Origin: an uncultured Roseburia sp.
GTDB lineage: Bacteria; Bacillota; Clostridia; Lachnospirales; Lachnospiraceae
Length of the DNA: 30,350 nucleotides
Assembly: GCA_947652855.1 (NCBI GenBank)
Contig: CANTEO010000031.1
Coordinates: 1-30,350, forward strand
Direction: 5' to 3'
How positions within the stretch are numbered: the first letter of the stretch is position 1; each line of letters starts with the position of its first letter. Of the stretch, positions 14,601 through 26,100 are shown piece after piece. The position numbers and the translations under genes are program-made. Under the pieces are notes generated by a model that had not been told where the DNA came from, searched no databases, and saw only the letters and a program-made list of their open reading frames with translations.

Positions 14601-16882
14601 GGCGGTATGGCGCAAAAAGCGAGAATGCGTATCAGGCTATGCGGATTTTGGAGCGCACGGTGTATAAGGCGAGCCTGAACATGAACGGGCAGGGCGCGCC
14701 GGAATCGTATGTCAATGCCCGCCCGGCGACAAGCATCGGCGCGGCGTCCACTTGGGGAAATGCCGTTATCAGCTATGATATGGAGGATTTGGAGGAGGCG
14801 GCTAGGCTTTTGCTTTCCGATTACGACGCGTTAAAGGGCAGCGACGGCTATTTATATGACCTTGCGGATATCTTAAAGCAGATTTTGTCCAACAGCGCCC
14901 AAAGCTATCATGGCCGGATGGTGGCCGCGCTTGAGAACGGGGATTTGGAGGAGTTCACCGATGCGTCTGACTGGTTTTTAGCCCTGATCGACGAGGTGGA
15001 GGAAGTGCTTGGCACGCGGACGGAGTTTTTGCTCGGCTCTTGGGTGGAGCAGGCGAAGGCCCTTGCAGATGGGACGGACGATTTTACGAAAGACCTCTAT
15101 GAATTTAATGCGAAGGCGCTGATTACGACCTGGGGCGCGTATCCGCAGTGTGAGTCGGGCGGCTTGAAGGATTATTCCAACCGTCAGTGGGCGGGCCTGA
15201 CAAAAGATGTTTACAAACAGCGCTGGCAGATGTGGATTGATTATCAGAAGGCAGTGTTAAAGGGAGAGCGGCCAGAAGGCATTCGTTGGTTTGCGTTTGA
15301 ATATGAATGGGCCAGGGCCAACACGGAGTACACGACGAAGGCTTCCGGGAAGAGCTTAAAGACCCTGGGCGAGACGATACTTGCGAATTTCAGCGTTTCG
15401 TCTCCTGCAACGGACAGCAGCCATGACTATCCGACAGAAAAATTGTCGGTGAAAGAGACGGGGAGCCAGAGCGGCAGCGATCCTGCGGAAAATGTGTTAA
15501 ACAGCGATAACTCTGCCATCTGGCATACCGATTGGAACAGCAGTGAGGATGTGGAGTCCTATCAAAATCATTTTCTGACGCTTACGCTTTCCGAGGAGAC
15601 GGAGATCGGAGGCCTGCGTTATCTCCCAAGGCAGAGCGGGGTCAATGGGATCGTGACGGAATATGAAATCTACGTAAGCCTTGACGGCAGCAGCTATACG
15701 AAGGCGGCAGAAGGGAAGTGGGCGGGAGATCATTCCTGGAAGCTTTGTGCCTTTGAGGAGCCTATGAAGGCAAAATATGTGAAATTTGTGTCGAAAAAGG
15801 CGGTGTCGGATACGGCGGGCCAGGCGTTCACCAGCGCGGCGGCCATTCGGGTCACGTATCCTTTGGAAACGGCCTCCAATCAGCCAGTGACAGGAATATC
15901 CCTTCACGCCGAAGAAGGGAAGACGGGGCTTTCCGTTGGGGAGACGATGCAGCTTACGCCGTCGTTTACGCCGGAGGGCGCGACGGGCGCGTCGCTTGTC
16001 TGGGCGTCAGATCGGGAAGAGGTCCTTACGGTGAATAAAGTGGGCCTGGTAAGGGCGGTTGGAAGCGGGACGGCGAACGTCACTGTGTCAGTGAAGGGCG
16101 CAGAGTCTGTCTCGGCCAGCATTTCGCTTACAGTAGGTCAGGAGCCGGCGCAGACGGTGCCGGTATCGGGCATTGCTTTGACGGCGGCGAATGGGAAGAC
16201 GGCGCTTTATGTTGGGGAGACGGTGAAGCTTACGGCGGCGGTCGAGCCTCAAAATGCCACGAATCAGGAGGTCGCTTATACAAGCAGCGACGCGAAAGTG
16301 GCGGCGGTTGGCGCGGACGGGCTGGTTACGGCTGTCGCGAAAGGCAGCGCGACGATTACCGCGGCGGCCAACGACGGCAGCAATGTGAGAGGAAGCATCG
16401 TCATTACGGTTTCGGAGAAGCCTGTGGAAAACCCGCGTCCAGAAAAAGGCGAGGAAAAGACGGTTGGCTCCGTGAAGTATAAGGTCACGGCTTCCACGGG
16501 TAAGACAATGACCGTGAAGATCGTTAAGCCGACTAAGAAGAACCAGAAGAAGGTCAACATTAAGCCGACGGTTTCCGTTGACGGCTATAGCTATAAGATA
16601 ACTGAGATTGGCGCGAATGCATATAAAGGCGACAAGAAAATAGAGCAGGTGACGATTGGGGCGAACGTAAAGAAAATCGGAAAGTCGGCGTTTGCGAACT
16701 GTAAGAACTTAAAAAAGATTGTCATAAAGTCAAGCAGAATCACAGGCATTGGCAAGGACGCGTTCAAGGGAATCAAGAAAAGGGCCGTGATCGTCGTGCC
16801 GAAGATTAAATTCAAAAAGTATAAGGAATATTTAAAGAAGGCGAAGCTGCCAGGATATGTAAAGGTGCAAAAAGGGAAATAG
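11678..16882 (+). CDS. secreted multidomain alpha-N-acetylglucosaminidase (GH89), 1734 residues
   Basis: This exported enzyme should remove terminal alpha-linked GlcNAc, as known for human NAGLU (heparan sulfate) and the Clostridium perfringens GH89 (mucin O-glycans). Signal peptide 1-38 (ends PLPALA). Three discoidin/CBM32-like domains follow (about 45-192, 200-354, 366-497). The GH89 unit then covers an N-terminal domain (510-604), TIM barrel (618-965) and helical C-domain (967-1220). Landmarks are RYAYNYCTMSYSMPFW, LNGVNVVLDITAQEEVW and WVYCMLNNFGGRMG. The acid/base is Glu810 in TDPFHEGGNTGG and the nucleophile is Glu935 in ITPEGSQNN, 125 residues apart. Then come a discoidin domain (1255-1396), two Big_2 domains (about 1403-1580) and a basic LRR_5 module. 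There is no LPXTG or SLH motif. ATG 11678 is preceded by purine-rich AAAGG and AGAGG; the ribosome site is not ideal. Confidence 0.93.
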   Translation: MGKRWVKKEASKLRRRRAAGFCLAALLAFTSVPLPALAEGEGAPENRLVNIASDCKITAPGTNEPTENMVDGDAGTKWSADSYNWPSTVEFKLPEANTKSVRKVAVKFEHDAAYPDRMVDIELKYAKNSVTSDLAKADEKQGHALMDDYVYEFPVPQGMTHLYVTIANPMAGEETGLFWPAIAEVEIYIDEDVEEEVELINLASTRAKQVVLETSVNTEQNQKSVTDGDEATAAPLHTKKLGELAETDAAPFAEVILDTDQKIRKFVLAMAKDASGAEYEYTIYGKKRGDAEYAQITSGTVGTADGESRAEVTVSEIAEIAAKEVEYNDVKVVFGAKNDAARQTVPQLAELQILANKATVADVDSENIAWGSLDLHTNYNQDTVGRIVDGNKGNTWTAKQYPAYVDIGLDGEYSLSEIQVFTPKEGYSQYSLYYSNDGQNYSKLAEKTGKDSCPADGEKYPANGVKASSVRILMEYHSQNEKAVLNEVRVLGERVGDAPKKAGLIEPEPFEGSAYDKEVTSADTIAEVQGIIRRNLGGAYVDWFTFELGGEGAYDYYEISEKDGKIHIKGNDGVSLASGLNHYLKYYCKALITQVGNQVKLPSGIVPVNGTVRRECKVPVRYAYNYCTMSYSMPFWGEDEWQKELDWLALNGVNVVLDITAQEEVWRQFLDALGYSHADIKDYIAGPAFYAWAYMANLSGFGGPVHDTWFSERTEFARKNQRKMRNLGMQPVLQGYSGMVPVNIVEKAQGNYALSANDVLPQGNWCEFQRPYMLRTTSDAYKKYAELFYQCQKNVFGDVTDYYATDPFHEGGNTGGLDVSQVSANVVDSMVSIDSDAVWIIQAWQGNPSAALMRGLEGKREHALVLDLYAEKDTHWNDPNYAGGKEFSNTPWVYCMLNNFGGRMGLHGHMDNLVSGVVDAANTASHLSGIGITPEGSQNNPVLYDLLFESVWCDDASAPLQKIDTKSWLRDYAERRYGAKSENAYQAMRILERTVYKASLNMNGQGAPESYVNARPATSIGAASTWGNAVISYDMEDLEEAARLLLSDYDALKGSDGYLYDLADILKQILSNSAQSYHGRMVAALENGDLEEFTDASDWFLALIDEVEEVLGTRTEFLLGSWVEQAKALADGTDDFTKDLYEFNAKALITTWGAYPQCESGGLKDYSNRQWAGLTKDVYKQRWQMWIDYQKAVLKGERPEGIRWFAFEYEWARANTEYTTKASGKSLKTLGETILANFSVSSPATDSSHDYPTEKLSVKETGSQSGSDPAENVLNSDNSAIWHTDWNSSEDVESYQNHFLTLTLSEETEIGGLRYLPRQSGVNGIVTEYEIYVSLDGSSYTKAAEGKWAGDHSWKLCAFEEPMKAKYVKFVSKKAVSDTAGQAFTSAAAIRVTYPLETASNQPVTGISLHAEEGKTGLSVGETMQLTPSFTPEGATGASLVWASDREEVLTVNKVGLVRAVGSGTANVTVSVKGAESVSASISLTVGQEPAQTVPVSGIALTAANGKTALYVGETVKLTAAVEPQNATNQEVAYTSSDAKVAAVGADGLVTAVAKGSATITAAANDGSNVRGSIVITVSEKPVENPRPEKGEEKTVGSVKYKVTASTGKTMTVKIVKPTKKNQKKVNIKPTVSVDGYSYKITEIGANAYKGDKKIEQVTIGANVKKIGKSAFANCKNLKKIVIKSSRITGIGKDAFKGIKKRAVIVVPKIKFKKYKEYLKKAKLPGYVKVQKGK

Positions 16883-16901
16883 AAAAGAGAAAATGAAAAA
16901 A

Positions 16902-16942
16902 CAGTGTGCTGACGGAACGATATGCAGTCAGCGCACTGCTTT
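16902..16942 (+). terminator. hairpin terminator after the first GH89 gene
   Basis: CAGTGTGCTGAC (16902-16913) pairs with GTCAGCGCACTG (16927-16938), 12 pairs including one G-U, with a 13-nt loop. Only CTTTC follows, so termination may be incomplete and some transcripts may continue into the second GH89 gene. Confidence 0.55.
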
Positions 16943-16975
16943 CGCATAAGCGTGAAAAGAAAGGGGGGATATGGG

Positions 16976-17047
16976 ATGAAGCTGACAAGATGGCCTCAGA
17001 TTGTGGGGGGGGGGGATATTTTCAGGACGGCTGAACGAATATGTTAA
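16976..17047 (+). other. possible short leader ORF containing the G-tract
   Basis: ATG 16976 is preceded at about 7 nt by AAGGGGGG, a usable ribosome site. It opens a 23-codon frame that starts MKLTRWPQIV, passes through the G-tract as Gly codons, and stops at TAA 17045-17047. Whether it is translated is unknown. It is the only short frame with a good ribosome site in the 236-nt space between the two GH89 genes. No convincing -35/-10 pair was found in that space. Confidence 0.25.
17005..17015 (+). repeat. 11-base poly-G tract
   Basis: Eleven consecutive G residues lie 103 nt upstream of the second GH89 start. It is the longest G homopolymer I noticed in the window. A related GGGGGGATAT lies 44 nt upstream (from 16963), and the tract itself is followed by ATAT. 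Such tracts are prone to slipped-strand length changes. Confidence 0.9.
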
Positions 17048-17118
17048 TCATGGCTGGATGAATTGCGCGAAAAGCAGAGGTTACCAAAAATGGAAATATC
17101 AAAGATGGAGGTATGGAA

Positions 17119-20100
17119 ATGACGAAAAGATTGGGGAATCGCATCGTCAGTTTTGTGCTGGCGGCATTGCTGCTGCTTACGTCCGTGCCAATGCAGGCAT
17201 TTGCGGAAGGAGAGGCCGGGACGGAGACGGCGGCGGTTGATTGGGAGAATGTGATTGATGACTGTGAGATTGAGATGTTGGAAGGAAATTCGGAGAGGCC
17301 AATCGAAAATCTCAGGGACGGAGATCCAAATACTCTGTGGAATATGAATACATCAAATGGCACGGCCATTTTGAAATTTGTGCTCCCCACAGAAAGATTG
17401 ATAAAAAAGATTGCAATTCAGATGGAGAACACAGAGCATACGCAGACAATGAGCTTGTTAAACGGAGAACAGGAAGAAATTAGCGGGACAAGAAAAGAGA
17501 ATGTTGTCCGTAAAGATGGCTATGAATGGATTCCTTCTGCCTCAACATCTATGAAAGAGTTTTGCGTAAAGCTAGAAGGCGGCTGGCCGCAGATTGCTGA
17601 AATGCAGATTTTTGCAGAGCGGAATGCTGCGTCAGCATTGGAAACAAATATTATTGAAGAGTGCGAAATTCAGGTTCCTATGAATGAAAGCACGAAAGAT
17701 AATATGAAGAGTGATATTAATACAGTATGGGTAGAAGATTGGGGGAGTAGACAGTGGCCATGTGAGGTGACATTTACGCCCCCTAAAGGGAGTGCCGATC
17801 CTGTGAGCCGGGTGGCGTTTCAATTTGAGCAGGCAGGTGACGGCGACCGCACGATGGACGTGGGGTTAAGGTACACGGCATTGGATGCAGATGGAAATGA
17901 AACGGTTGAGACGGTGGAGGCAAAGACGTGTTATTTAAAAGTTGCTGCAGATGATACGGAACATACGCCAGGATTTCAGTATCAATTGCCGGAGCCGAAA
18001 AGAATAAAAAATCTGACCGTGATATTAACAAATCCGATCACGGGTGGAGTGGAGGGGGTATTTTCCCCTGGGATATCCCTGGCTGAGATTTATGTGCAGA
18101 AAGAGACAGAGAATATAGCTAAAAAATGCACTCTGACAGCGACTAAGCCAGACGCTTGGGGTAACGTTTTAACGAATATACAAGATGGCAATGAAGGAAC
18201 AATATGGACTGCATCTGCCAATGATTTTCCAGTTACGGTCAGATTTGCGATTCCAGAGAATGAAACAATCAGTCGGGCAGTATTAAAATTTAATAATGCG
18301 GATGACATCAAAGACCGTTCCATGCATATCAAAATGGAATATGCGAAAGACGATAACGAGATCAAGAAATTACTTTCAGAAAAAACAGATCAGGTGTTAA
18401 AGGACAATTATGAGATTGGGTTTTCTAAGCCTAGGACAGACATGAAATATCTTTATGTGACCCTTGTTAAAACGAATGAGAGCGGTGATCTTTGTCCATC
18501 GTTTAGGGAAATCGAATTATACGCTGAAAAGAAATCTCAAAGAGTTGAGAGCGTGGCGGTCACTTCTCCTGACGGCAAGTCGGCGCTTGAAATCGGCGAA
18601 ACCTTACAGCTTGAAGCCACAGCTTCCCCAGACACGGCAGAAAACAAGGGGATCACTTGGTCTTCAAGCGACGAGGCCATTGCCACGGTGGATGCAAATG
18701 GGCTTGTGACGGCAAAAGCGGAAGGAAACGTCACGATTACCGCGACGGCGGCAGACGGAGGCGGGGCGAAAGGCAGCATTGAGCTAAGCGTAACGCCAAT
18801 TAAGGTGAAGGGGATTACGGTCACTGCGGCAGGCGGCGCGACAAGCCTGAACGTGCCGCAGACACTTCAGCTTACGGCAGGCGTCTCGCCGGAGGACGCG
18901 GCGGACAAATCGGTGACGTGGTCGAGCAGTGATGAGGCGATCGCCACGGTGGATGAAAGCGGGCTTGTGACGGCAGTGAAGGCTGGAACGGTCAAGATTA
19001 CGGCGACGGCCAATGACGGGAGCGAGGTCACGGGCGGCTATGACTTGACGGCTGTATGGGTTCCGATGACGGGCATTACCCTGGATACAGCGTCCCTTAA
19101 CTTGAAAATCGGGGACATTCAGAAACTGACGGCGACGGTTGCGCCAGAGGATGCAAGCGATCCGGCGGTAACATGGTCGAGCAGCGCTGAAGATGTGGCC
19201 AGTGTCAGCGAGGATGGCACGGTGACGGCGGTGAAGCCTGGAACCGCCACGATTACGGCGGCGGGCAAGACGGAGACAGACGTGAAGCAGACGGTCAGCG
19301 TCACGGTGCAGGAGCCGAACAATAAAGTGACGGGCATCACCATCGGCAGCGAAGGGAGCGTGCATACGCTGCCTGTCCCGCAGACGCTGCAATTGACGGC
19401 GACGGTTGCGCCCGCAGACGCGGACGTTAAAAATGTCAAGTGGGGCAGCAGCGACCCTAAAATTGCCACGGTGGATGAGAACGGGCTTGTGACGGCAGTG
19501 AAAGCCGGGCCTGTCAAGATTACGGCGACGGCAATGGACGGGAGCGGGACGGTAGGCGAGTATGCGCTGACTGTGGAGTGGATTCCGGTGACAGGCATTG
19601 CAGTAGCGCCATCCGCCACAGAGGTGACGGTCGGAGGCTCCCTAAAGCTGACGGTGACGGTTGCGCCAGAGAACGCGAGCAATGGGAAATTCACCCTTTC
19701 AAGCAGCGACCCTAAGATTGCCACAGTGGATCAGGAAGGCAATGTAAAGGCGCTTCGGGCGGGCAAGGCGACGGTTACTGCAACGGCGAAGGACACGACG
19801 AATCCAATCAGCAAGTCTGTGGAGCTTACCGTATCGCCAATGCCGGAGGGAGAGCTGAACCTTGCTGCGGATGGATGCTCGGTTTCTGCGAAGAATGCCT
19901 CTGGACATGAAGCGGCGAAGGCGCTGGACGGCAAAAAAGACACCTATTGGCAGTCCATCCCGTCGGAAGGAGAAGGTGGTGAGAAACTGTATAACAGGAT
20001 GTACGACCACAACAAGTACATCGACATTGCGCTGGACGGGACGTATCAGCTCTCGAAGATCCAGATCTGGAACCGGACGGACGGCAATTACAGCGGCTCT

Positions 20101-23100
20101 TATAACAATTACTATGTCTATGCCTCCAAAGACGGCGTGAACTATGACAAGATTATCTCTAAGACATCCAACGGTCCTGCGACGGCAGAAGGAGACAGCT
20201 ATGAGATCAATGCGGAGGCGGCGTACCTGCGCCTGAATATGGCGTACAATTCCAACTCCTTTGCGACGAACCTGGCAGAGATTTCTGTCCATGGCGCGAA
20301 GATTTGCGAGGAAGCCCCGGAGCCGGAGCCAATCTCGGTGACGGACTGGAAGGACAGCGAGTGGAAGACGGAGTGGGATAAATTTGAGGCAAATGAAGGC
20401 GGCTATGCCGATCAGAAGGTTCTTGCTGAGATGAGCAATCTGGTGGGGCGCGTCGTTGGGGAGAAATGGAAAGGAAGCTTCCGGTTTGCGTTTCGGGATA
20501 GCTTAAAGGAAGGCAGCGATATCTTTGAAATCAAAGATGGGGAAAATAACGAGATCGTCATCAAAGGCAACAGCGGCGTCGCGATGGCGTCAGGCTTTAA
20601 TTATTACCTGAAAAATTACGTCAATGTGGATTACAATCCGCTCTATGGCTCCAACACTAATTTAAAGGAAATCAAGCCGGTTGGAAGGCGGATCGTGCGG
20701 GAGGCGCAGTTTGACTTGCGCTATGCGCTTAATTTCTGCACCTACTCCTATACGATGTCCTTCTGGAACTGGGACGAATATGAGGAGTTCTTAGACTGGT
20801 CGGCGATGAATGGCATCAACCTGATTTTGGACATTGTCGGGCAGGAGGAAGTGCTGCGGCAGACGTTTGCGCAGTTTGGGTTCAGCGACGAGGAAGTCAA
20901 GGACTACATCTGCGGCCCTGCGTATTTTGCATGGTTTTATATGCAGAACCTATACAGCATCGGCGGCCCCCTGCCAAACGCATGGTTTGAGCAGCGCGCG
21001 GAGCTTGGCAGGAAAATCCATGACCGGATGCAGACGTTTGGGATCGATCCCGTCATGCAGGGATTCGCGGGCCAGGTGCCTGAGACGTTTGTGAAAAAGA
21101 ACGAGGGCGCAGTGTTTACGCCTGTGGATGAATGGCCGAGCTTTACAAGGCCGTCCATTATAAAGACGTATTTGTCTGCGGAAGAAGAAGCGGCGGGCAA
21201 GAAGAATTATTTTTCAGATGTCGCCAAGGTGTTTTATGAGAAGCAGAAGAATCTGTTTGGGGATGTCTCCCATTATTACGCGACCGATCCGTTCCATGAG
21301 GGCGGCAAGACGGGCGGATTGGACGTTGGGAACATTTACCATGAAGTGCAGCGGGAAATGATGGAGAGCGACCCGGAGGCGATCTGGGTGATGCAGCAGT
21401 GGCAGGGCAACCTAGACGCAAACAAAATGTCGCAGTTAGACGCGTCGCATACGCTGCCATTGGATTTGCACGCAGACATGAATCCGGATCATGGCCTGTT
21501 TGAAAGCAAGGGCGCTCCGTGGATTTACTGCATGCTGCATAACTTTGGCGGGCGCATGGGCCTGGATGGGGAAATCCCGGTCATTGCGTCAGATCCGATT
21601 CAAACGATGAATGAGACGCAGCATATGAAGGGCATCGGCATGACGCCGGAGGCCATGGAAAACGGCCCGGTCGTATATGAGCTTTTGTTTGACACGACGT
21701 GGTCGAAAGATCCGATTGATTACCGCGCATGGCTGAAAACCTATGGCGAGAGGCGCGCCGGAGGGGAAAGCGAAAGCCTGGATGAGGCATGGAAGATACT
21801 GCTTCAGACGGCTTATGCAGATAAGGGCATTACCTATCAGGGAGCCGCGGAGTCAGTCATCAATGCGCGCCCGGGAGATCATTTCAGCGCTGCTTCTTCC
21901 TGGGGACACAGCAATATTCTCTATGATAAGGCAGAGCTGGATAGCGCGCTCTTGCTTTTAATTGAAAATTATGAGGCGTTCCAGGATTCTCCTGCCTATA
22001 AATACGATTTGGCGGACGTTGCGGAGCAGGTATTGTGCAATGCGGCCATTGAGTACCACAAAATGATGGTGCAGGCGAAAAATGAGGGCGACATTACGAA
22101 GTTTGAGAAGCTGTCCACAGACTTTTTGGGCTTAATTGATTTGTCGGATCAGATCCTTTCCACAACGGATGAATTTATGCTTGGCACCTGGATTGAGGCG
22201 GCAAGGAAGATGATTGTGGGCGCGGACGACTGGACGAAGGATTTGTTTGAGTTCAATGCCCGGTCGCTTGTGACGACATGGGGCGGCGAGCGTTCCGGCT
22301 CATTAAAGGATTATTCCAACCGGAAATGGTCAGGCTTAACGAGCAGCTTCTATAAAGAGCGGTGGGCGATTTGGATCCGTAACCGCATGGCGGAGCTGAA
22401 AAGTGAGAAGAAAGACCCCGCGGACGAAAAAGCGGAGAGCAGCTGGTTCTTATGGGAGCATCAATGGGCGCAGCGTAAGTCAGATGATGATGAGGGGGCG
22501 TATTCGTTCACTGCGACGCCGTCCGACGCCGATTTGGGCGCATTGGCGCAAAAGGCATATGATTTGTATTCCTATACCAACCTGGAGAAAAATACCGGCG
22601 GGACAGTGCAGGAGACGACGAACGTGGCGAAAGGGAAGAAAGTCTCTTTGGTGACGCCGTCAGCCACGAAGCAGGGGACGCTCTCTAACATTACAGATGG
22701 GGAAGAGACGACGGATTCTGTATGGGTCGCGGAAGGGGAAGGGCCGCATACATTCGAGATTGACCTGGATGCAGAATGCCAGGTGAAGGATGTGACGCTG
22801 GTGCTTTCCATGCTGGCGAAGAAGTTCCCTTATACGTATAAAGTGGAGTATGTTGGGCCAGAGGCTCCAGAGTGGACGCTTTTGGAAGAGAATAACTCGG
22901 CGGATCTGGACAGCCAGATGGCAATTGCGGCAAATGACGTTCTAATGAGCCAAATTCGCGTCACGATGACGACAGGCGATACAGTGGATTCCCCGCTGAC
23001 GATTACAGAGGTCAGGGTGAATGGCGTCGAAGTGGGAAAAAGTGAGAAATTTGGAAACCTGGCCCTTGGAATTGCGCCGACAGTGACTGACAAAACGGGA

Positions 23101-26100
23101 GGCGCTGTGGACGGCGACACTGGCAAGATGACAGACGGGGATGAGGGGACGCTTTGGGCGCCGCAAAGCTGGTCGAATGATCGGTATCCGCTGGACATTG
23201 AGGTTGACTTGCAGCAGAGCGCATACATAGATTCCGTGAATGTGCAGTTCGAATCAGAAGGGAGGCCCTTTGCCTTTGCCGTGTCGGTAACAGACGTCAA
23301 TGGGATAGAGAAGAAGGTGTCTTCAGAATATGAAGCGGTGACAGACGCGCTTGCCAAGCGTTCCTATCAGATTCCAGTAGGGCAGGATGCCAGGTACGTG
23401 ACGGTTTCCCTGATCACGAATACAGGCGCTGGAGACTATCCTGCCTCCTGGCCGGCCATAGCGGAGATTGCGGTTATGGGGACTTCGGCAGAAGAGAACG
23501 CCGCGCTGGTTTCCGGCGTGTCCGTCAGCGGAGGCGGCGCGAACATGAATTCGGCGGACGGCAACAAAGACACGTTTAACAAAGTAGAGCTGGATCAGGA
23601 AATCGTGTTTGACCTGGGCAAGACCTACTATGTTCCTTATACGGACATTACGTTTGAAAAAGGCGAGCTGGGGCTTAAGTACCAGGTATTTGCAGAAAGC
23701 GAGTCCGGCGAACGGAAGCTGGTAAGCGATCAGAGCGAGTCCAAAGACTTGTTGGGCGATCGCACCGTGCGCGTCCCTGTCAGGATGGATGCGAGAAAGA
23801 TCATTTTTATCCATAAAGGAAACAATGGATCTGGGCCTGCATCTCAGGCAGAGGCTAGGCTCTATGAATTGGAAGCGTATGGCATTCCAAAAACGCCAGT
23901 TTCCCTGGACGCGGCGGGGCTTGTCAACAGCAATAATTATACTGCGTCGCCAACAAATCCGCTTGTGCTTACGCTGTCAAAGGAAGAGAAGATAGCGAAC
24001 GTTGCCGTGACGCGCGCCTCAAGCGAGAAGAAGCCGATTCAATTTAAGGCGGAGTATCAGGATGCGGACGGCGCATGGAAGGCAATTGCCGATTTGACGG
24101 ACAATGCGGACGCGGCTTTGAACACGGCCGTTGCGGTTGCGGCTGAAGAGGTGACTGCGTCAAAGCTTCGCCTGACATTTACAGAGGGCATAGAATTGTC
24201 CGGCTTGGCCGTGTCCGGCGCATCAGGGCTGATTTCCGGCGTGACGCCGAGCGGCGAGATGACGGATGGGGACAAAGGCACATGGAGCGCAGTTGGGCTG
24301 AACACAGAGACCGTCTTTGACTTGGGAGAGGCGTGCGAGCTTTCGAACGTAGATTTGACCTTTGAAAAAGGCGGGCTTGGGATCAAGTATCAGGTATATG
24401 CAGAAGACGCGGCTGGCAAGCGGGAGCTTCTTAGCGATCAGAGCGAGGCGACGGGCCGGCTGGATGGAGAAGTGGATGAGAGTGGGAATCCGCTTGGCAC
24501 AGGAGATGGCGTTTCACCGATGACGGTTTCGATTCCGGCCAATGGCGTAATGGCTAAAAAGATTATTTTTATCCATATGGGAAATAATGGGAGCGGGCCG
24601 TCGTATGCGGCAGAAGCCAGGCTATATGAGGCGGAAATTTTCGGGAAGGCAAAGGTAAAGGGCATTACGGTGGAGCCGGAAGAGGCGATGGGCCTGTTGG
24701 GAGAGAAAGAGCCGTCCTATACGGCTGCTGCGGGCGCCGCATATGAGGTTGCCTTAGAAAAGGCGGCGGATGTCAGCCGGATCAGCGTGACGCGCACTGC
24801 AGATGAGAGCAAGCCCCTGCGCTACAAAGTAGAGTATCAGGACGAGGAGGGCGATTATCAGACGTTTGCCGATCTGACAGAAAACCGGAATGCGGGCGCG
24901 TCCGGCAGCTATGCCATTCCGGCTGAGCCAGCGTTTACGAACAAGCTTCGCCTGACGTTCTCAGAGGATGTCCAAATTCAGGAGATATGCTTGTACCCCA
25001 CGGACTATTCGAAGGTGCTGGCGGCGCGGATTGCAGCCGTTCGGGCAGAGATGAAAAAATTGTCCTTTGATGGCAGCAACGGCAGTTACAGCGCGGCGGC
25101 GAAGGAAAAACTGGACGCTTTGCTTGCGGAGGCGGAGGCGGCCTCTGTGGTGAGCGCCAAGACCATTGACGGATGGCTTGAAAGAATAGATGAGGCGGTC
25201 CATGCGGTGTATACGGACGGCGAGATTTTTATTTCTGGCCGGGAAGATTTGCTTACTGTCATGGCTTCTATCAGGGAGCTGATTGAAAAATACAGCCCGA
25301 CGGCGGATCAGGCGGCAGAGCTTGAGAAGATTTATGCGGCGGCGCGGGAGGTGTATGATGCGTATCGGATGTCGCAGAGTGAGATTGACAGCAGCCTTTC
25401 TGACGTGAGCGGGCAGCTTCTTGCGGCGGGCAGCGCGCTGGAGGCGGCGCAGAACCCATCGCTTGCAGCGGCGCGGGCAGATTTGAAGGAATTGTTGGAC
25501 GGTTTGGAGGAACGGGCGCCGGAAGACTATACGAAGGAAAGCTGGAAGGCTTATATAAACGCAGTTTTGGCCCTAAAAGACGTCCTGATCGACTGGAACG
25601 CGACAGAAGATTTGCTTGCGGCTGTGAAGGCGCGTTTGGAGGCGGCAATCGCAGGGCTTAAGAAAGCTGTGAAGATTACAAAGATTACGCTGCGTGCAGA
25701 AGGGGATAAGACAACGTTAGAGGTTGACGGCACGGTGCAGATTTTAGCGGCAATAGAGCCGGATGATGCGGATAATCAGACGTTGTCATGGGCTTCTGAG
25801 GATGAGTCTGTCGCAAGCGTAGATAGAAACGGGTTGGTGACGGCATATAAGAGCGGAGACACAGTGATTACGGCGACGGCTACGGATGGGAGCGGGGTAT
25901 CTGGCACGATTGCGCTTATGGTCACAAAGAAAACAGACGGCCCAGATCCAGGGGTGACAGACCCAGATCCGGATGAGCCAGATCCAGGGGTGACAGATCC
26001 CGATCCAGGAAAGCCAGACCCAGATCCGATTTTAGTGGAGAAAATTAATCTGACGGCGGAAAAGACACGCCTTGCGGTCGGTGAAACGGTAACGGTAACG

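Noticed and set aside
17001..17240. 79-residue plus-strand reading frame overlapping the giant GH89 start
   Set aside because: It starts with a GTG made by the G-tract edge, has odd composition, and over most of its length is a shadow of the GH89 gene. It matters only as the frame reached if the tract were 10 G.
18537..19724. Long minus-strand reading frames opposite the Big_2 arrays (also near 22830-23357 and 26676-27218)
   Set aside because: They mirror the repetitive, G+C-biased codons of the sense strand, lack ribosome sites and show no recognisable domains.
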